From contig JACKFD010000014.1 in NCBI GenBank assembly GCA_020632655.1, positions 87,228 to 151,227 of the forward strand: a stretch of DNA of 64,000 bases, read 5' to 3'. The notes beneath the pieces were generated by a model, which searched no databases, was not told where the DNA came from, and worked only from the letters and a program-made list of their open reading frames with translations. The position numbers were made by a program, and so were the translations under genes. This document shows positions 1-9,300 of this stretch, piece after piece; position 1 is the stretch's first letter; every line of letters begins with the position of its first letter. Source of the stretch: Spirochaetaceae bacterium (GTDB lineage Bacteria > Myxococcota_A > UBA9160 > UBA4427).

Positions 1-1
1 G

Positions 2-1978
2 ACCCACTACCACGCGGTCTATCAGCAGTCGGAGCCCGGCACGGATCGGGTGGCGAACTTCGAGGAGAGCTCGCGCTGGTACGGGGCCTACCTCGCCTCC
101 TTCGCGCAGGATCCGGAGGCGCCGTCGATCCACTATCGGCTGGCGGACCTCCTGCTCGAGAACGAGGACTTCGGCGACGCGGCCCGGGCCTACGCGCAGA
201 CCGCCTACGACTACCCGAGACACGACCAGGCCGCGGCCGCCGGCTACGCGTCGATCTTCGCCCGCCGCCAGCAGGAGAAGGCGGCTCTCGAGTCGGACAA
301 GCAAGCGGTCAAGCGCGCTGCCGTCGCGGACACGCTGCGCTTCGTCGACGTCTTCCCCGAGCATGAGCACGCCGCCGGCGTGCTCGGCGCGGCGGTCGAC
401 GATCTCTTCGCACTCGAGGAGTTCGGCGAGGCGATCGTCGTCGGACGGCGTCTGATCGAGCGCTACCCGGCTGCGGACGCGCCCATCCTGCTCTCGGCGT
501 GGAGCGTCGTGGCGCACTCGTCGTTCGAGACCGGGGCATTCGAAGACGCCGAGCGGGCCTACGAACGGGTGCTGGCGCTGATGGACCCGGGCGCGAGGGA
601 GCGCGACGCGATGGTCGAGAACCTCGCGGCGTCGATCTACAAGCAGGGCGAGCGGGCTGCCGAGGCGGGTGACCATCGTGCCGCCGCCGACCACTTCCTC
701 CGCGTCGCCCGCTCGGCGCCGGGCGCGGCCATCCGTCCCGTCGCCGAGTACGACGCCGCGGCCGCGCTGATCGAGGTCGCGGACTGGGCAGCGGCGGCCG
801 AGGTCCTCGAGGCGTTCCGAAGGACGCATCCCACCCACGAGCTGGGCCCGCGGGCCACGCAGCAGCTCGCCTTCGTCTACCGGGAGCAGGGTGAGCCGGG
901 CCGAGCGGCCGAGGAGTACGCCCGCGTCGCGGAGGAGGCCGATGCACCGGATCTGCGTGCGGAATCCCTGCTCGTTGCCGGTGGGCTCTTCGAGGAGGCG
1001 GGGCTCGCGGAGCGCGCGCTCGGCGTGTACCGCACCTACGTGACCGAGTTCACCCATCCGATCGACCGGGCCGTCGTAACGCGTTCCAAGATGGCGCAGA
1101 TCCATGCATCCCTGGGCGACGTGCGCGCACAGCACGCCGAGCTCCGCCGCATCGTCGAGATCGACGCCGGGGCGGGCGAGGAGCGGACGCAGGCCGTTCG
1201 CGTGGTGGCGGCTCGAGCGGCGCTCACGTTGGCCGAGGTGGTGCACGCACGCTTCGCCGAGATCCGACTCGACCAGCCCTTCGAGCGGAGTCTTCGCGAG
1301 AAGCAGAAGCGGATGAACGAGTCGCTGAAGGCCATGGACGCGCTGGTGGACTACGAGGTCGCGGAGGTCACGGCTGCGGCGACCTTCTACATCGCCGAGG
1401 TCTACGCGGACTTCAGTCAGGCGCTGCTCGACTCGGAGCGACCGTCGGACCTCGGAGCTGCGGATCTCCAGGACTACGAGATGGCACTCGAGGAGGAGGC
1501 CTTCCCCTTCGAGGAGCGGGCGATCGAGACGCACGAGAAGAATCTCGAGCTGATGTCGGTCGGCGTCTACAACGGCTGGATCGAGAAGAGTCTCGCACGA
1601 CTCGCGAAGTCCATGCCGGGGCGATACGCGAAGTTCGAATCGAGCGGCGGGCCCATCACGAGTCTCGAGACCTTCGTCTATCGCGTGCCGGCTTCGCTGA
1701 TCGCGCCGCCGGCGCCCGAGGCGGCCGCGGAGCTGGCTGCGACGGACGCGGGTACGGTCGGCGGCGAGCCGGGCCCGGACGTCGCGCGCGCGCCGCTCGA
1801 CGCTTCGGTCGTCGAGGGAGCCGAGGCCGATGTCGCAGACGGCGACTCCATCGAAGCGGACTCGAGCGAAGCGTCCTCGGCCGCGGCGAGCGCGGTCTCG
1901 GAGGACGCGCCGCCGGCAGCGCCGGCGCCGGTTGGAATGAACCAGGGTGGGGTGGAAGACGATGTGCCTTCGGAATGA
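2..1978 (+). CDS. Large TPR-repeat protein, 5' end outside the window
   Basis: The reading frame is open from base 2, so the gene begins left of the window; a GTG at 50 is only an internal codon. The visible 658 residues are mostly Ala/Glu/Tyr-rich helical hairpins typical of tetratricopeptide repeats, for example around residues 30-70 and 250-330 (patterns such as ADLLLENEDFGDAARAYAQ). The last 90 or so residues are a low-complexity Ala/Asp/Ser/Glu tail. TPR proteins are scaffolds, and large TPR proteins sit beside TolQ/TolR-type motors in Myxococcus gliding clusters (GltD/AgmU type), which fits this position. It overlaps the next gene by 17 bp, so the two are probably translationally coupled. 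The family (TPR) is secure; the exact role and the GltD comparison are inference. Confidence 0.8.
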   Translation, partial: THYHAVYQQSEPGTDRVANFEESSRWYGAYLASFAQDPEAPSIHYRLADLLLENEDFGDAARAYAQTAYDYPRHDQAAAAGYASIFARRQQEKAALESDKQAVKRAAVADTLRFVDVFPEHEHAAGVLGAAVDDLFALEEFGEAIVVGRRLIERYPAADAPILLSAWSVVAHSSFETGAFEDAERAYERVLALMDPGARERDAMVENLAASIYKQGERAAEAGDHRAAADHFLRVARSAPGAAIRPVAEYDAAAALIEVADWAAAAEVLEAFRRTHPTHELGPRATQQLAFVYREQGEPGRAAEEYARVAEEADAPDLRAESLLVAGGLFEEAGLAERALGVYRTYVTEFTHPIDRAVVTRSKMAQIHASLGDVRAQHAELRRIVEIDAGAGEERTQAVRVVAARAALTLAEVVHARFAEIRLDQPFERSLREKQKRMNESLKAMDALVDYEVAEVTAAATFYIAEVYADFSQALLDSERPSDLGAADLQDYEMALEEEAFPFEERAIETHEKNLELMSVGVYNGWIEKSLARLAKSMPGRYAKFESSGGPITSLETFVYRVPASLIAPPAPEAAAELAATDAGTVGGEPGPDVARAPLDASVVEGAEADVADGDSIEADSSEASSAAASAVSEDAPPAAPAPVGMNQGGVEDDVPSE

Positions 1979-2612
1979 AGGGAGCCGGACACGCGGATCC
2001 CGACTCGTCGCGATCGCCCTCGTCCTCGGTCTGGCTGCGACGAGCGGCTGCCTCGGGACGAGCTCGGAGTGGTCACGGCCGCGCGAGCTGCGGGACGCCA
2101 ACGGATTCACGATCACCGAGACCGTGAGGCCCGGACTGGGAGCGCGCGGCGACTTCGACCGCGCGTTGAAGGCCCTCGAGGCCGGCGACACGGCGCGGGC
2201 GATCGAGCTGCTCGAGGCGGTGACCGCGGCCGAGCCGGGACTCGCGCCGGCCTTCATCGACCTCGGCATCGCGTACGCCCGGGACGGAAAGCTCCAACAG
2301 GCCGAGACGAGCCTGCTCCGCGCCGTCGAGCTGAACCCCCGTCATCCCGCCGCACAGAACGAGCTCGGGATCGTCTATCGCCGGATGGGACGCTTCGCGG
2401 AGGCCCGCGCGGCCTACGAAGCTGCACTCGTGTTGCACCCGTCCTTCCACCATGCGAGGCGGAATCTCGGGATCCTCTGTGATCTCTACCTCGCGGATCC
2501 CGGCTGCGCGCTCGAGCAGTACGAGCTCTACCTGCAGGCCGCGCCCGAGGACGAGACCGTCGCGATGTGGGTCGCGGACCTCGCGAACCGGCTCGGTCGT
2601 AGCCAGGAGTGA
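1962..2612 (+). CDS. TPR-repeat lipoprotein
   Basis: 216-residue protein. The ATG at 1962 is preferred over a GTG at 1947 because it follows a GGTGGAAG stretch and gives a compact lipoprotein signal: basic N-region, hydrophobic LVAIALVLGLAAT, then the Cys of SGC at about residue 25. About three TPR units follow between residues 75 and 190 (pattern AFIDLGIAYARDGKLQQAE). It is probably lipid-anchored in the envelope and acts as an adaptor in the motor complex encoded downstream; GltE of Myxococcus is a TPR lipoprotein in a comparable context. The gene overlaps both neighbours, by 17 bp upstream and by a GTGA downstream. Substrate or partner cannot be read from the sequence. Confidence 0.8.
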   Translation: MCLRNEGSRTRGSRLVAIALVLGLAATSGCLGTSSEWSRPRELRDANGFTITETVRPGLGARGDFDRALKALEAGDTARAIELLEAVTAAEPGLAPAFIDLGIAYARDGKLQQAETSLLRAVELNPRHPAAQNELGIVYRRMGRFAEARAAYEAALVLHPSFHHARRNLGILCDLYLADPGCALEQYELYLQAAPEDETVAMWVADLANRLGRSQE

Positions 2613-2899
2613 AAGCGATGCGGCGTTTCGTCCTATCGATTGCGTTCTTTGTCCTCGCCGTAGCGCCCGGGTTCGCCGAAGAGCCGGGCGGGGAGGGAGA
2701 GAAGCTCGTGTCGGGCATGTCGATCGTCGGCAACGACGAAGCACCCAAGTCGCTCGTGATCGTTCCGTGGAAGAGCTCCGCCCTCGGCGCGTCGATCGAC
2801 GTCGAGCAGGGGCTCGACGACGGGCGCGCGCCCGTGGATCGCGAAGTCTTCGTTCGCGAGCTCGACTACTACGAGATCAGGACGGGCGAATCCAGGTAG
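2609..2899 (+). CDS. Small exported protein of unknown function
   Basis: 96-residue protein starting at a GTG that overlaps the previous stop (GTGA); an in-frame ATG at 2618 is the alternative. The N-terminus is a clear Sec signal peptide (MRRFVLSIAFFVLAVAPGFA, likely cut before EEPGG). The mature part is about 73 residues, acidic and without Cys. I do not recognise a family. Its tight placement between the TPR lipoprotein and the TolQ homologue suggests a periplasmic accessory of the same machine. A 98-bp gap follows before the TolQ-like gene, the largest gap in this operon. Confidence 0.7.
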   Translation: MKAMRRFVLSIAFFVLAVAPGFAEEPGGEGEKLVSGMSIVGNDEAPKSLVIVPWKSSALGASIDVEQGLDDGRAPVDREVFVRELDYYEIRTGESR

Positions 2900-2997
2900 C
2901 CCGGATTCGCGTGGCTCGGCGCATCGCGCTCCGGGCCGATCGGATGCGACCGCATCCTTCGCCGCGAGCGGCGGGGCGGTCATGGGAGGAATCGAAA

Positions 2998-3648
2998 GTG
3001 GACTTCATCTACTCGATCGTCGGGTTCTTCGTGACGGGGGGTCCCTTCATGTATCCGATCCTGGCGGTCTTCGCCGTCGGGGCGGCGATCGCGGTCGAGC
3101 GCTACGTCACGCTCTCGATCGTGACGTCGCGCAATCAGAGCGTCTGGTCCGAGATCCAGGCCGCGCTCGTCGAGGGGGATTTCGATCGGGCCCGCGAGCT
3201 GACTCGCGACGACGACTCGACGATCTCGAAGCTGCTCTCGATGGGACTGGACCGTCAGGGAGCCGTCCGTCGACGTGAAGACATCGAGATCGCGATGGAA
3301 GAGAGCATGATGGAGATCATCCCGCAGCTCGAGAAGCGGACGCCCTACGTCGGACTCGCCTCGAACATCGCGACGCTCCTCGGCCTGCTCGGAACGATCA
3401 TGGGTCTGATCCAGGCATTCACCGCCGTCGCGAACGCGAACCCTGCGGAGAAGGCCGACCTGCTCTCCGCCAGCATCTCGGTCGCGATGAACACGACCGC
3501 GTTCGGTCTGATCGTCGCGATCCCGCTGCTCATCACGAGCCAGGTCCTCATGGCCAAGACGAACGAGATCGTCGACAGCCTCGAGATGGCCTCGGTGAAG
3601 GCTCTGAACGTCATCTCCGCCAACGCGAAGCGCCGCGTCGAGGCCTGA
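2998..3648 (+). CDS. MotA/TolQ/ExbB-family proton channel protein
   Basis: 216-residue inner-membrane protein with the three-helix layout of ExbB/TolQ: helix 1 near residues 8-35, then a cytoplasmic domain, helix 2 near 117-141 (SNIATLLGLLGTIMGLIQAF) and helix 3 near 158-185 (MNTTAFGLIVAIPLLI). The GLLGTxxGL and TxxGLxVAIP patterns are hallmarks of the family. The GTG start at 2998 follows GGGAGGA at 2984-2990 at good spacing; the frame is open further upstream, but that part overlaps the previous genes and lacks membrane character. It should form the stator pore that uses proton flow together with the two ExbD proteins encoded next. The gap to the next gene is 7 bp. Confidence 0.93.
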   Translation: MDFIYSIVGFFVTGGPFMYPILAVFAVGAAIAVERYVTLSIVTSRNQSVWSEIQAALVEGDFDRARELTRDDDSTISKLLSMGLDRQGAVRRREDIEIAMEESMMEIIPQLEKRTPYVGLASNIATLLGLLGTIMGLIQAFTAVANANPAEKADLLSASISVAMNTTAFGLIVAIPLLITSQVLMAKTNEIVDSLEMASVKALNVISANAKRRVEA

Positions 3649-3655
3649 TCCGTCG

Positions 3656-4159
3656 ATGGCGCGCCAGCACCATTACAGACGCCGGACGAGTCAGCCGAGC
3701 GACCTCGACATGACCACCTTCCTCAACCTGATGGTGGTGCTGGTCCCCTTTCTGCTGATCACGGCGGTCTTCTCGCGGATCACGATCGTCGAACTGAGCC
3801 TGCCGAGCTCGGCCGGTGGCTCGTCTGCCGTCGAGCCGAAGTTCCGCGTGGAGGTCGTCGTGCGCGACGCGGGCCTCGAGCTGACGAACGGTCGGACCGT
3901 GATCGCGGCAATTCCCAAGGTCGAAGGCGCCTACGACCTCTCGACGCTGGGTGAGATGGTGATGGCCCTGAAGCGGGAGAATCCGGACTCGAGCGCGGCC
4001 TCGGTGCTCCTCGAGCCGCAGATCGAGTACGACCATCTGATCCAGGTCATGGACGTCTTGCGCAGCGCCGTGGTCCCGGGCGAGCCGCTCCCGACCGGAG
4101 AGCAGCAGGTCGCGCAGGTGGCGCTCTTCCCGGACATCTCGATCGGAGACGCGCCGTGA
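3656..4159 (+). CDS. ExbD/TolR-family protein with Asn at the proton-binding position
   Basis: 167 residues: short basic cytoplasmic tail, one membrane helix at about residues 19-41 (MTTFLNLMVVLVPFLLI) and a periplasmic domain. In ExbD/TolR the helix normally carries a conserved Asp that relays protons (pattern MTPLIDV). Here the aligned residue is Asn24 (codon AAC at 3725-3727), while the paralogue encoded next has Asp27. The periplasmic part keeps the ExbD pattern, with helices ending in an ILMDVLR-like motif (YDHLIQVMDVLRSA). A likely reading is a heteromeric ExbD pair with one non-relay subunit. Its stop is overlapped by the next start (GTGA). The family is secure; the functional consequence is inference. 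Confidence 0.88.
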   Translation: MARQHHYRRRTSQPSDLDMTTFLNLMVVLVPFLLITAVFSRITIVELSLPSSAGGSSAVEPKFRVEVVVRDAGLELTNGRTVIAAIPKVEGAYDLSTLGEMVMALKRENPDSSAASVLLEPQIEYDHLIQVMDVLRSAVVPGEPLPTGEQQVAQVALFPDISIGDAP

Positions 4160-4665
4160 AGGGCTCCCGTCGCATCAAGCGCATGTCCCGAAATCGGTCG
4201 ATGGTTCCGAAGATGAACCTGACGTCGCTGATGGACGTGTTCACGATCCTGGTCTTCTTCCTGCTCGTGAACTCGGCGACGACGGAGGTTCTCGAGACCC
4301 CGAAGCAGATCAAGCTCCCGGCATCGGTCGTGGAGGAGAAGCCTCGAGAGACGATCGTGGTCTTCGTCAGTCCCGACGAGATCACGGTCCAGGGTGAGGT
4401 CGTGGCCCGAACGCAGGACGTGATCGCCTCGGATGCTCCGGGTATCCCGGCGATCGGGGCACGCCTCGCCGAGCTCGGCCGGAACATCATCGGACTCAAC
4501 ACACGGAACGTCGCCCGGAGTCAGGAAGTCACGATCCTCGCCGACCGGGAAGTGCCCTTCGCCGTGCTGAAACGCGTCATGTCGACCTGCACGGCCGAAG
4601 GCTACGAACGCATCTCGCTCGCCGTGCTCCAGAAGGCCCCGGAGACGGCGCTCTCGCAGAACTAG
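4156..4665 (+). CDS. ExbD/TolR-family biopolymer transport protein
   Basis: 169 residues starting at a GTG that overlaps the preceding stop. The N-terminus is strongly basic. The single membrane helix at about residues 20-42 (MNLTSLMDVFTILVFFLLV) keeps the conserved Asp at position 27 that carries protons in ExbD/TolR. The periplasmic domain ends with FAVLKRVMSTCTAEGYERI, the usual ExbD C-terminal helix and strand. Together with the TolQ-like protein it should convert the proton gradient into movement of a periplasmic arm. It is followed after 9 bp by the AgmX-domain protein. Confidence 0.92.
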   Translation: MKGSRRIKRMSRNRSMVPKMNLTSLMDVFTILVFFLLVNSATTEVLETPKQIKLPASVVEEKPRETIVVFVSPDEITVQGEVVARTQDVIASDAPGIPAIGARLAELGRNIIGLNTRNVARSQEVTILADREVPFAVLKRVMSTCTAEGYERISLAVLQKAPETALSQN

Positions 4666-4674
4666 CGTGGACAC

Positions 4675-6066
4675 GTGGACCAGGACGTAGAACGACACGA
4701 CGAATCGGAGCTGCGTGCCCATCTGCGAGAAGCGCGGGCCCGGGTGGAGACGCTCGTCGTCGATCTCCGCGCCGTGGACTCGGAGCTCGAGGGTCTCGGA
4801 GACGACCGACGACGCTTCGCGGCGCTCGAGCGTGCCTGCGTAGCGCTCGACGAGCTCGACGAGCTGGGTGCATCCGATCTCTTCTGGTCCGTCCGTGAGG
4901 CGGGCGGAGGGGGCGCGGACCACCTCCGTCTCGTGCGCGGTCGGATCGACGAGTTCTCGAAGCGCCTCGACGAGATCGAGCGACGTCGACTGAAGATCCT
5001 CGAGGAGATCCATCGCGCCGAGGACGACGCCGACCTGATCGCCGGCGACCTGCTCGAGGTGGAACGCCTGGAGGAAGAGCGCAAGCTCGAATGGACGATC
5101 GAGCGAGACGTGCCGGGCCTCCTCCTCCGCGCATCGAAGATGCCGTGGGCGCGAGGTGGCGAGGACGATCGGCGCTTCCGGAAGGCCCTGGCGATCTCGC
5201 TTGCGCTCAGTCTCCTGCTGGGTCTGCTGCTTCCCTTCGTGGACCTGCCGATCCCCGAGCGCTGGGAGGCCGTCGAGGTGCCCGAGCGCTTTGCGAGCCT
5301 GATTCGCGAGGAGGTCCCGGAGCCGCCGCCCGTCGTGGAGCTGCCCGAGCTCGAGCCCGTCGCCCCGAGCGACGAGGCCTCCGACGAGCCCGCGCAGGAG
5401 GTGGTGGCCGACGTCCCCGCACCGAAGGCGTCGGAATCGCCGGCGCCGAAGGGCGATTCGGGCTCGAAGGGCATCCTCGCCTTCCGAGAGAAGTTCGCGG
5501 GTCTCGCCGAGGATCTGCCGGCTGCGCGCCTCGGCTCGAACGCGCGCATCACGAGCTCGGGCGACGCGATCGCCGGCCTGCCGGAGCGGTCGATGGTGGC
5601 GACGCGCGCCGCCGGCTCGAGCGGAGGCATCAACGTCTCGAATCTGAGTCGGGACGTCGGCAACGGCGGGGGGAAGGGCCTCGGCGGGGTCCAGGTCGCG
5701 CGGGCCACGAGCTCGATCGGCGACGGCAATGGCACCGGGAGCGGTCGGCCCCTCGCCGGCGGACCCGCCGCGGGACGCACGGACGAAGAGATCCAGATCG
5801 TCTTCGATCGGCACAAGGCCGCGCTCTACCGCCTCTACAACCGTGAGCTCCGCCGCGACCCGACCCTCAAGGGCCAGATCGTGCTGCGCATGACGATCGA
5901 GTCCGACGGCAGCGTCTCGCTCTGCGAGGTGAAGTCGACCGACATGAAGTCGCCCACGCTCTCCGCCCAGGTCGTCGAGCGGGTCAAGACCTTCGACTTC
6001 GGCGCGAAGGACGGCGTGCCGCCGGTCACGATCATCTATCCGATCGACTTCCTTCCGGCGGCGTGA
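4675..6066 (+). CDS. Membrane-anchored protein with AgmX/PglI C-terminal (TonB-like) domain
   Basis: 463 residues from a GTG start. Order: an acidic coiled-coil region (about 8-130), a membrane helix (about 172-192, LALSLLLGLLLPFVDLP), a Pro/Glu/Val-rich periplasmic linker (about 200-250), a Gly-rich stretch, and a C-terminal domain (about 362-463) with FDRHKAALYRLYNREL, VLRMTIESDGSV and YPIDFLPA. That last domain is the TonB-like fold named after Myxococcus AgmX and PglI, found in trans-envelope linkers of the Glt gliding machinery. A protein with a cytoplasmic coiled coil, one membrane pass and a long periplasmic arm fits the force-transmitting partner of the TolQ/ExbD pair. It is the last gene of the operon. 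Confidence 0.87.
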   Translation: MDQDVERHDESELRAHLREARARVETLVVDLRAVDSELEGLGDDRRRFAALERACVALDELDELGASDLFWSVREAGGGGADHLRLVRGRIDEFSKRLDEIERRRLKILEEIHRAEDDADLIAGDLLEVERLEEERKLEWTIERDVPGLLLRASKMPWARGGEDDRRFRKALAISLALSLLLGLLLPFVDLPIPERWEAVEVPERFASLIREEVPEPPPVVELPELEPVAPSDEASDEPAQEVVADVPAPKASESPAPKGDSGSKGILAFREKFAGLAEDLPAARLGSNARITSSGDAIAGLPERSMVATRAAGSSGGINVSNLSRDVGNGGGKGLGGVQVARATSSIGDGNGTGSGRPLAGGPAAGRTDEEIQIVFDRHKAALYRLYNRELRRDPTLKGQIVLRMTIESDGSVSLCEVKSTDMKSPTLSAQVVERVKTFDFGAKDGVPPVTIIYPIDFLPAA

Positions 6067-6138
6067 GGCAGGGCACGCAGGCGCCGACCGCGCAGGACGA
6101 GAAGCGAAGAGCAGCGGACCAGGAACGATTCGACATAG

Positions 6139-6153
6139 CGAGCCCCGGGCTCG
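6139..6153. repeat. Perfect inverted repeat just upstream of the riboswitch
   Basis: CGAGCCC and GGGCTCG flank a single C, giving a 7+1+7 inverted repeat ending 4 bases before the aptamer P1 strand. It could be an operator in the leader promoter or could attenuate transcription out of the preceding operon; no T-run follows. The role is unknown. Confidence 0.4.
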
Positions 6154-6157
6154 CACA

Positions 6158-6250
6158 GATTCAGACAAGGGCAAAACCACCGAGAGGTGGTGACGCAAAG
6201 TCACCGGTCTAAAGGGCTACGAGCCCCATGACAGCGGGACCGCCGGAATC
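6158..6250 (+). promoter_or_regulatory. Cyclic-di-GMP-I (GEMM-I) riboswitch aptamer
   Basis: The RNA matches the GEMM-I class closely. P1 can form from GATTC (6158-6162) and GAATC (6246-6250). Then come the conserved GGGCAAAACC (6169-6178), a P2 hairpin CCACC-GAGA-GGTGG (6177-6190) whose GNRA loop is the usual tetraloop, the invariant core GACGCAAAG (6192-6200), and P3 formed by CGGTC (6205-6209) with GACCG (6238-6242) enclosing a hairpin GGGCT-ACG-AGCCC (6214-6226) that would hold the tetraloop receptor. Known members bind cyclic di-GMP between P1, P2 and P3 and switch expression of surface, motility and signalling genes. Here it lies in the leader of the giant surface protein, 71 bases before its start. 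Confidence 0.93.
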
Positions 6251-6263
6251 GAGTCCGCTGGTC

Positions 6264-6278
6264 GGACCGTCTCGGTCC
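6264..6278 (+). promoter_or_regulatory. Candidate expression-platform hairpin of the riboswitch
   Basis: GGACCG (6264-6269) and CGGTCC (6273-6278) form a 6-bp stem with a TCT loop, 13 bases after the aptamer. GGACCG also occurs inside the aptamer P3 strand (6237-6242), so CGGTCC could pair with either copy. This is the arrangement expected for a switch between two structures. No T-run follows, so a Rho-independent terminator is unlikely; control of translation or of Rho access is more plausible. Pairing is seen in the sequence; the mechanism is inference. Confidence 0.5.
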
Positions 6279-6321
6279 CCCCTCGCAGATGCATGCACGC
6301 GTCGGGTGGATCGAGGACGGA

Positions 6322-9300
6322 ATGCTTACGGGCGGGCGACAGGACGAGCGGAGGATCGGGATCGCGATTCGGATCGCGCTCCTCGTCGCGCTGCTTTCGC
6401 TGTTCGCTACGACCCCCTCCTTCGCACAGGGCGTTCCGGGCACCTGCTCCCCCGCGCTCGGCACGGCCGATCTGATCGACCACGACTTCGGCGTGAGCTC
6501 CTGCGAGCTCTGTGGTCGAGGCACCGTGCGGATCGAGATCGAGAATCCCTTCGGTCCGAGCGACGACCTCGACTTCTCCGATCTCGTCCTGACCGAGGAT
6601 CTGCGGAGCTCGGGCCTGACCTACGTCGCCGGCACGACCGTCTTCACGGGCACGAACATCACGGTACCGGCGTCCTTCGAGCCGACGGTCGGTGGCCCGG
6701 CCGGCTCGCTCGTCACGTGGGACTTCACGGGAACCGGGCTCGTGCTCGACGGACGCCCGGGCGGAGCCGGCAATCGCGCCCGTCTCTTCGTCGAGTTCCA
6801 GGTCGAGCGCGATGCCAGCGTGACGGAGGAAGGGCTCGTCTCGGCGAATCGGGGCATCGAGGCCTCCCTCGACCTCACCCCCAGCTGCGCGCCCGCGGAT
6901 CGTTTCGGCACGACGACCGGCGTCGGCACACTCCCCCTCGACGAGCCCGAGCCCCAGGTCATCAAGCTCGGCCGCAACGTCGACGCGGGGCAGGGCGTCG
7001 GCAGCTACTCGGACCCCGTCTACGGCCATGCCGGCGACGACGTCATCTGGCGGATCGAAGTGCAGAACGGCGGCGATGCGCCGCTCCAGGACTTCGTCTT
7101 CAGCGACTCGATCGTTCCGGGCAACTTCACGTTCGACTTCGTCTGCGACACCGAGACCGGCGCCACGACCGTCGCGGGCGGGGGCGCCTCGGCGGACTGC
7201 GTCTCCGTCGGCGGCGTGACGGACGTGCTCGGTCTCGACGTGGCCGCGACCTTCGGTGGCGGCGCGAACCCCTACATCGTCGCCCCCGCGAATGGCAGCG
7301 GCTTCTACTACCTCGTCGGCGAGATCACCGACTCCTGTACGAACCGCACGAACACGGTCTCCGGCGTCGAGTGGGGCTGCCAGTCGGAGCCCCCGCCCGG
7401 CGGGATCTCCGCAACCTCGGGTGGGCTGACGGCGGGTGACGACGCGCTGCTCAGCACGCTCTCGGTCGAGACCGGCGTCGACGTCGACGTCGCGCTCACG
7501 GGCATCTCCCTCTCGCAGCCCATGGGCGCGACCGGCACGGTCACGATCACGATCACGAACAACAGCGGCGGCACGATCAAGGGCGACGCCGACGGCATGC
7601 GGTTGCGCAATCTGCTGCCGGCGGAGTACGTGATCGACCCGACCTTCACGCCGACCATCACGACGACGCCCGCCTACGGCGCGAGCTATCCGGGCATGAT
7701 GGACACGGTCACGTGGACCAACCCCGTGGCCGGCACCTTCCCCCTCGTGACCGCGGATCCGCTCCAGCCGCTGGCCAACACGGACCTCGAGTTCGAGCTC
7801 ACGAGCAGCACGGTCCATCCGGACTTCCCGACGACCATGCGCCACATGATCCGACACGGCGACGTCGTGCGGATCCGCTTCCGGACCGTCCTGATCGACC
7901 CGACCTGGTACGACTACGTCGCCAATCTCGACGTGCGCGAAGAGGATCCGTCGAGCAGCCCGCCCGGCACCGACCCCGTCGAGAGCTTCCCGATCGCCGA
8001 TCGGGCCGAGATCTGGTTCGACGAGTTCTGCACGGCGACCGAGCATCAGATCACGGTCGACGAGAACTCGACCGCGCGGCCCGAGGACCTCGACGTCGAT
8101 ATGTCCGGGGCCGAGCTGATCTTCATCCTCACGAATACGGGCGATCCGCTCCCGCTGACCGTCGCCCTCCGGAATCGCGGCGGGCACAACGCCGACGACT
8201 ACGCGCTCTACGTGACCTTCGGCGAAGCGATGGTCGTGACGACCGTGCCGGCGGGCTGCTCGGCCACGACGAATCCCCCCGCCCGCCCGCCCTGGCAGAT
8301 TCCCGTCGCACTTCCGACGACGGCGAGCGTCTACGTCTGCGATCGGGGCGTGCTGAATCCGGGAGAGACCGAGCTCCTGAACTTCGAGGTCGTGAAGAAC
8401 ACGGCCGCGAGCTTCGACGACGACCTCACGTTCCGCGCGGACGTGATCGGCGAGATCACGCTCTCCGACGGCACGCCGCTCTGGTTCCCGACGCCCACGG
8501 CACGCACCGACGGCATCACGGATCGCGCGAACGACTACTCCGTCGATGCGGTCTGGGCGCGCGTGATCGGATACAACCTCTTCAAGGACCAGCTGGGCAT
8601 CTGCACGGAGAACAATCCGCCCCCCGGCACGCCCGACGACGAGATCCAGATCGGCGAGGAGTGCAGCTTCCACGTCGAGTCCGGTGGCTGGTTCGGCTTC
8701 GAGACGCCCGGATTCACGTACATCGCCGTCCAGAACATCCGGGTCATCGACAACCTGCCCAACGGTCAGGGCTACATCTCCTCGACGAATCCGCTCGCCA
8801 CGAGCACGGCGGCCATCCAGGGCGTCACGCTGAACCCGCCGCCGGCGCCGCTCGACGAGACGCCCTTCGACTGGACCTTCAACACGATCGTCCCGGGCGA
8901 GCGCATCACGGAGAAGGACCATTGGTTCCGCGTCGACGTCACGACGAGGCTCTTGAACGACCCGATCGACTCGAGCGCGAGCCCGAACCAGCACGCGGCC
9001 CAGAGCTCGAACGTCATGACCTCGACCTTCGACGCCGTCTTCTTCAACGACTCGACGATGGCCGAGGAGCTCTACACGCTCGGGCCGAACACGATCGGCT
9101 TCCCGCGCGAGGTGCATCGCCGCGTAGACCTGACCGTGACCGAGCCGAACCTCCTCGTGACGACCGAGGTCTGCAACGAGACGCGTTACGGAATCGGCGC
9201 CGCCTGCACGAACTTCGTTCCGCTCGCCGACGACGGCGACGCCTTCGATACCTACGTCTACCGCGTGACGGTCGAGAACGAGGCGGCCAGCGGAGGCTTC

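Noticed and set aside
2452..2997. Extension of the TolQ-like frame to 2452
   Set aside because: The extra residues are Arg/Ser-rich, overlap two genes and lack homology; GTG 2998 has a good ribosome site.
6264..6278. Rho-independent terminator after the riboswitch
   Set aside because: The hairpin is short and is followed by C-rich sequence, not T-run.
6289..6321. Upstream ATG 6289 as start of the giant protein
   Set aside because: It adds 11 residues before a complete signal peptide, has no purine-rich lead, and lies almost in the riboswitch hairpin region; ATG 6322 follows GAGGA.
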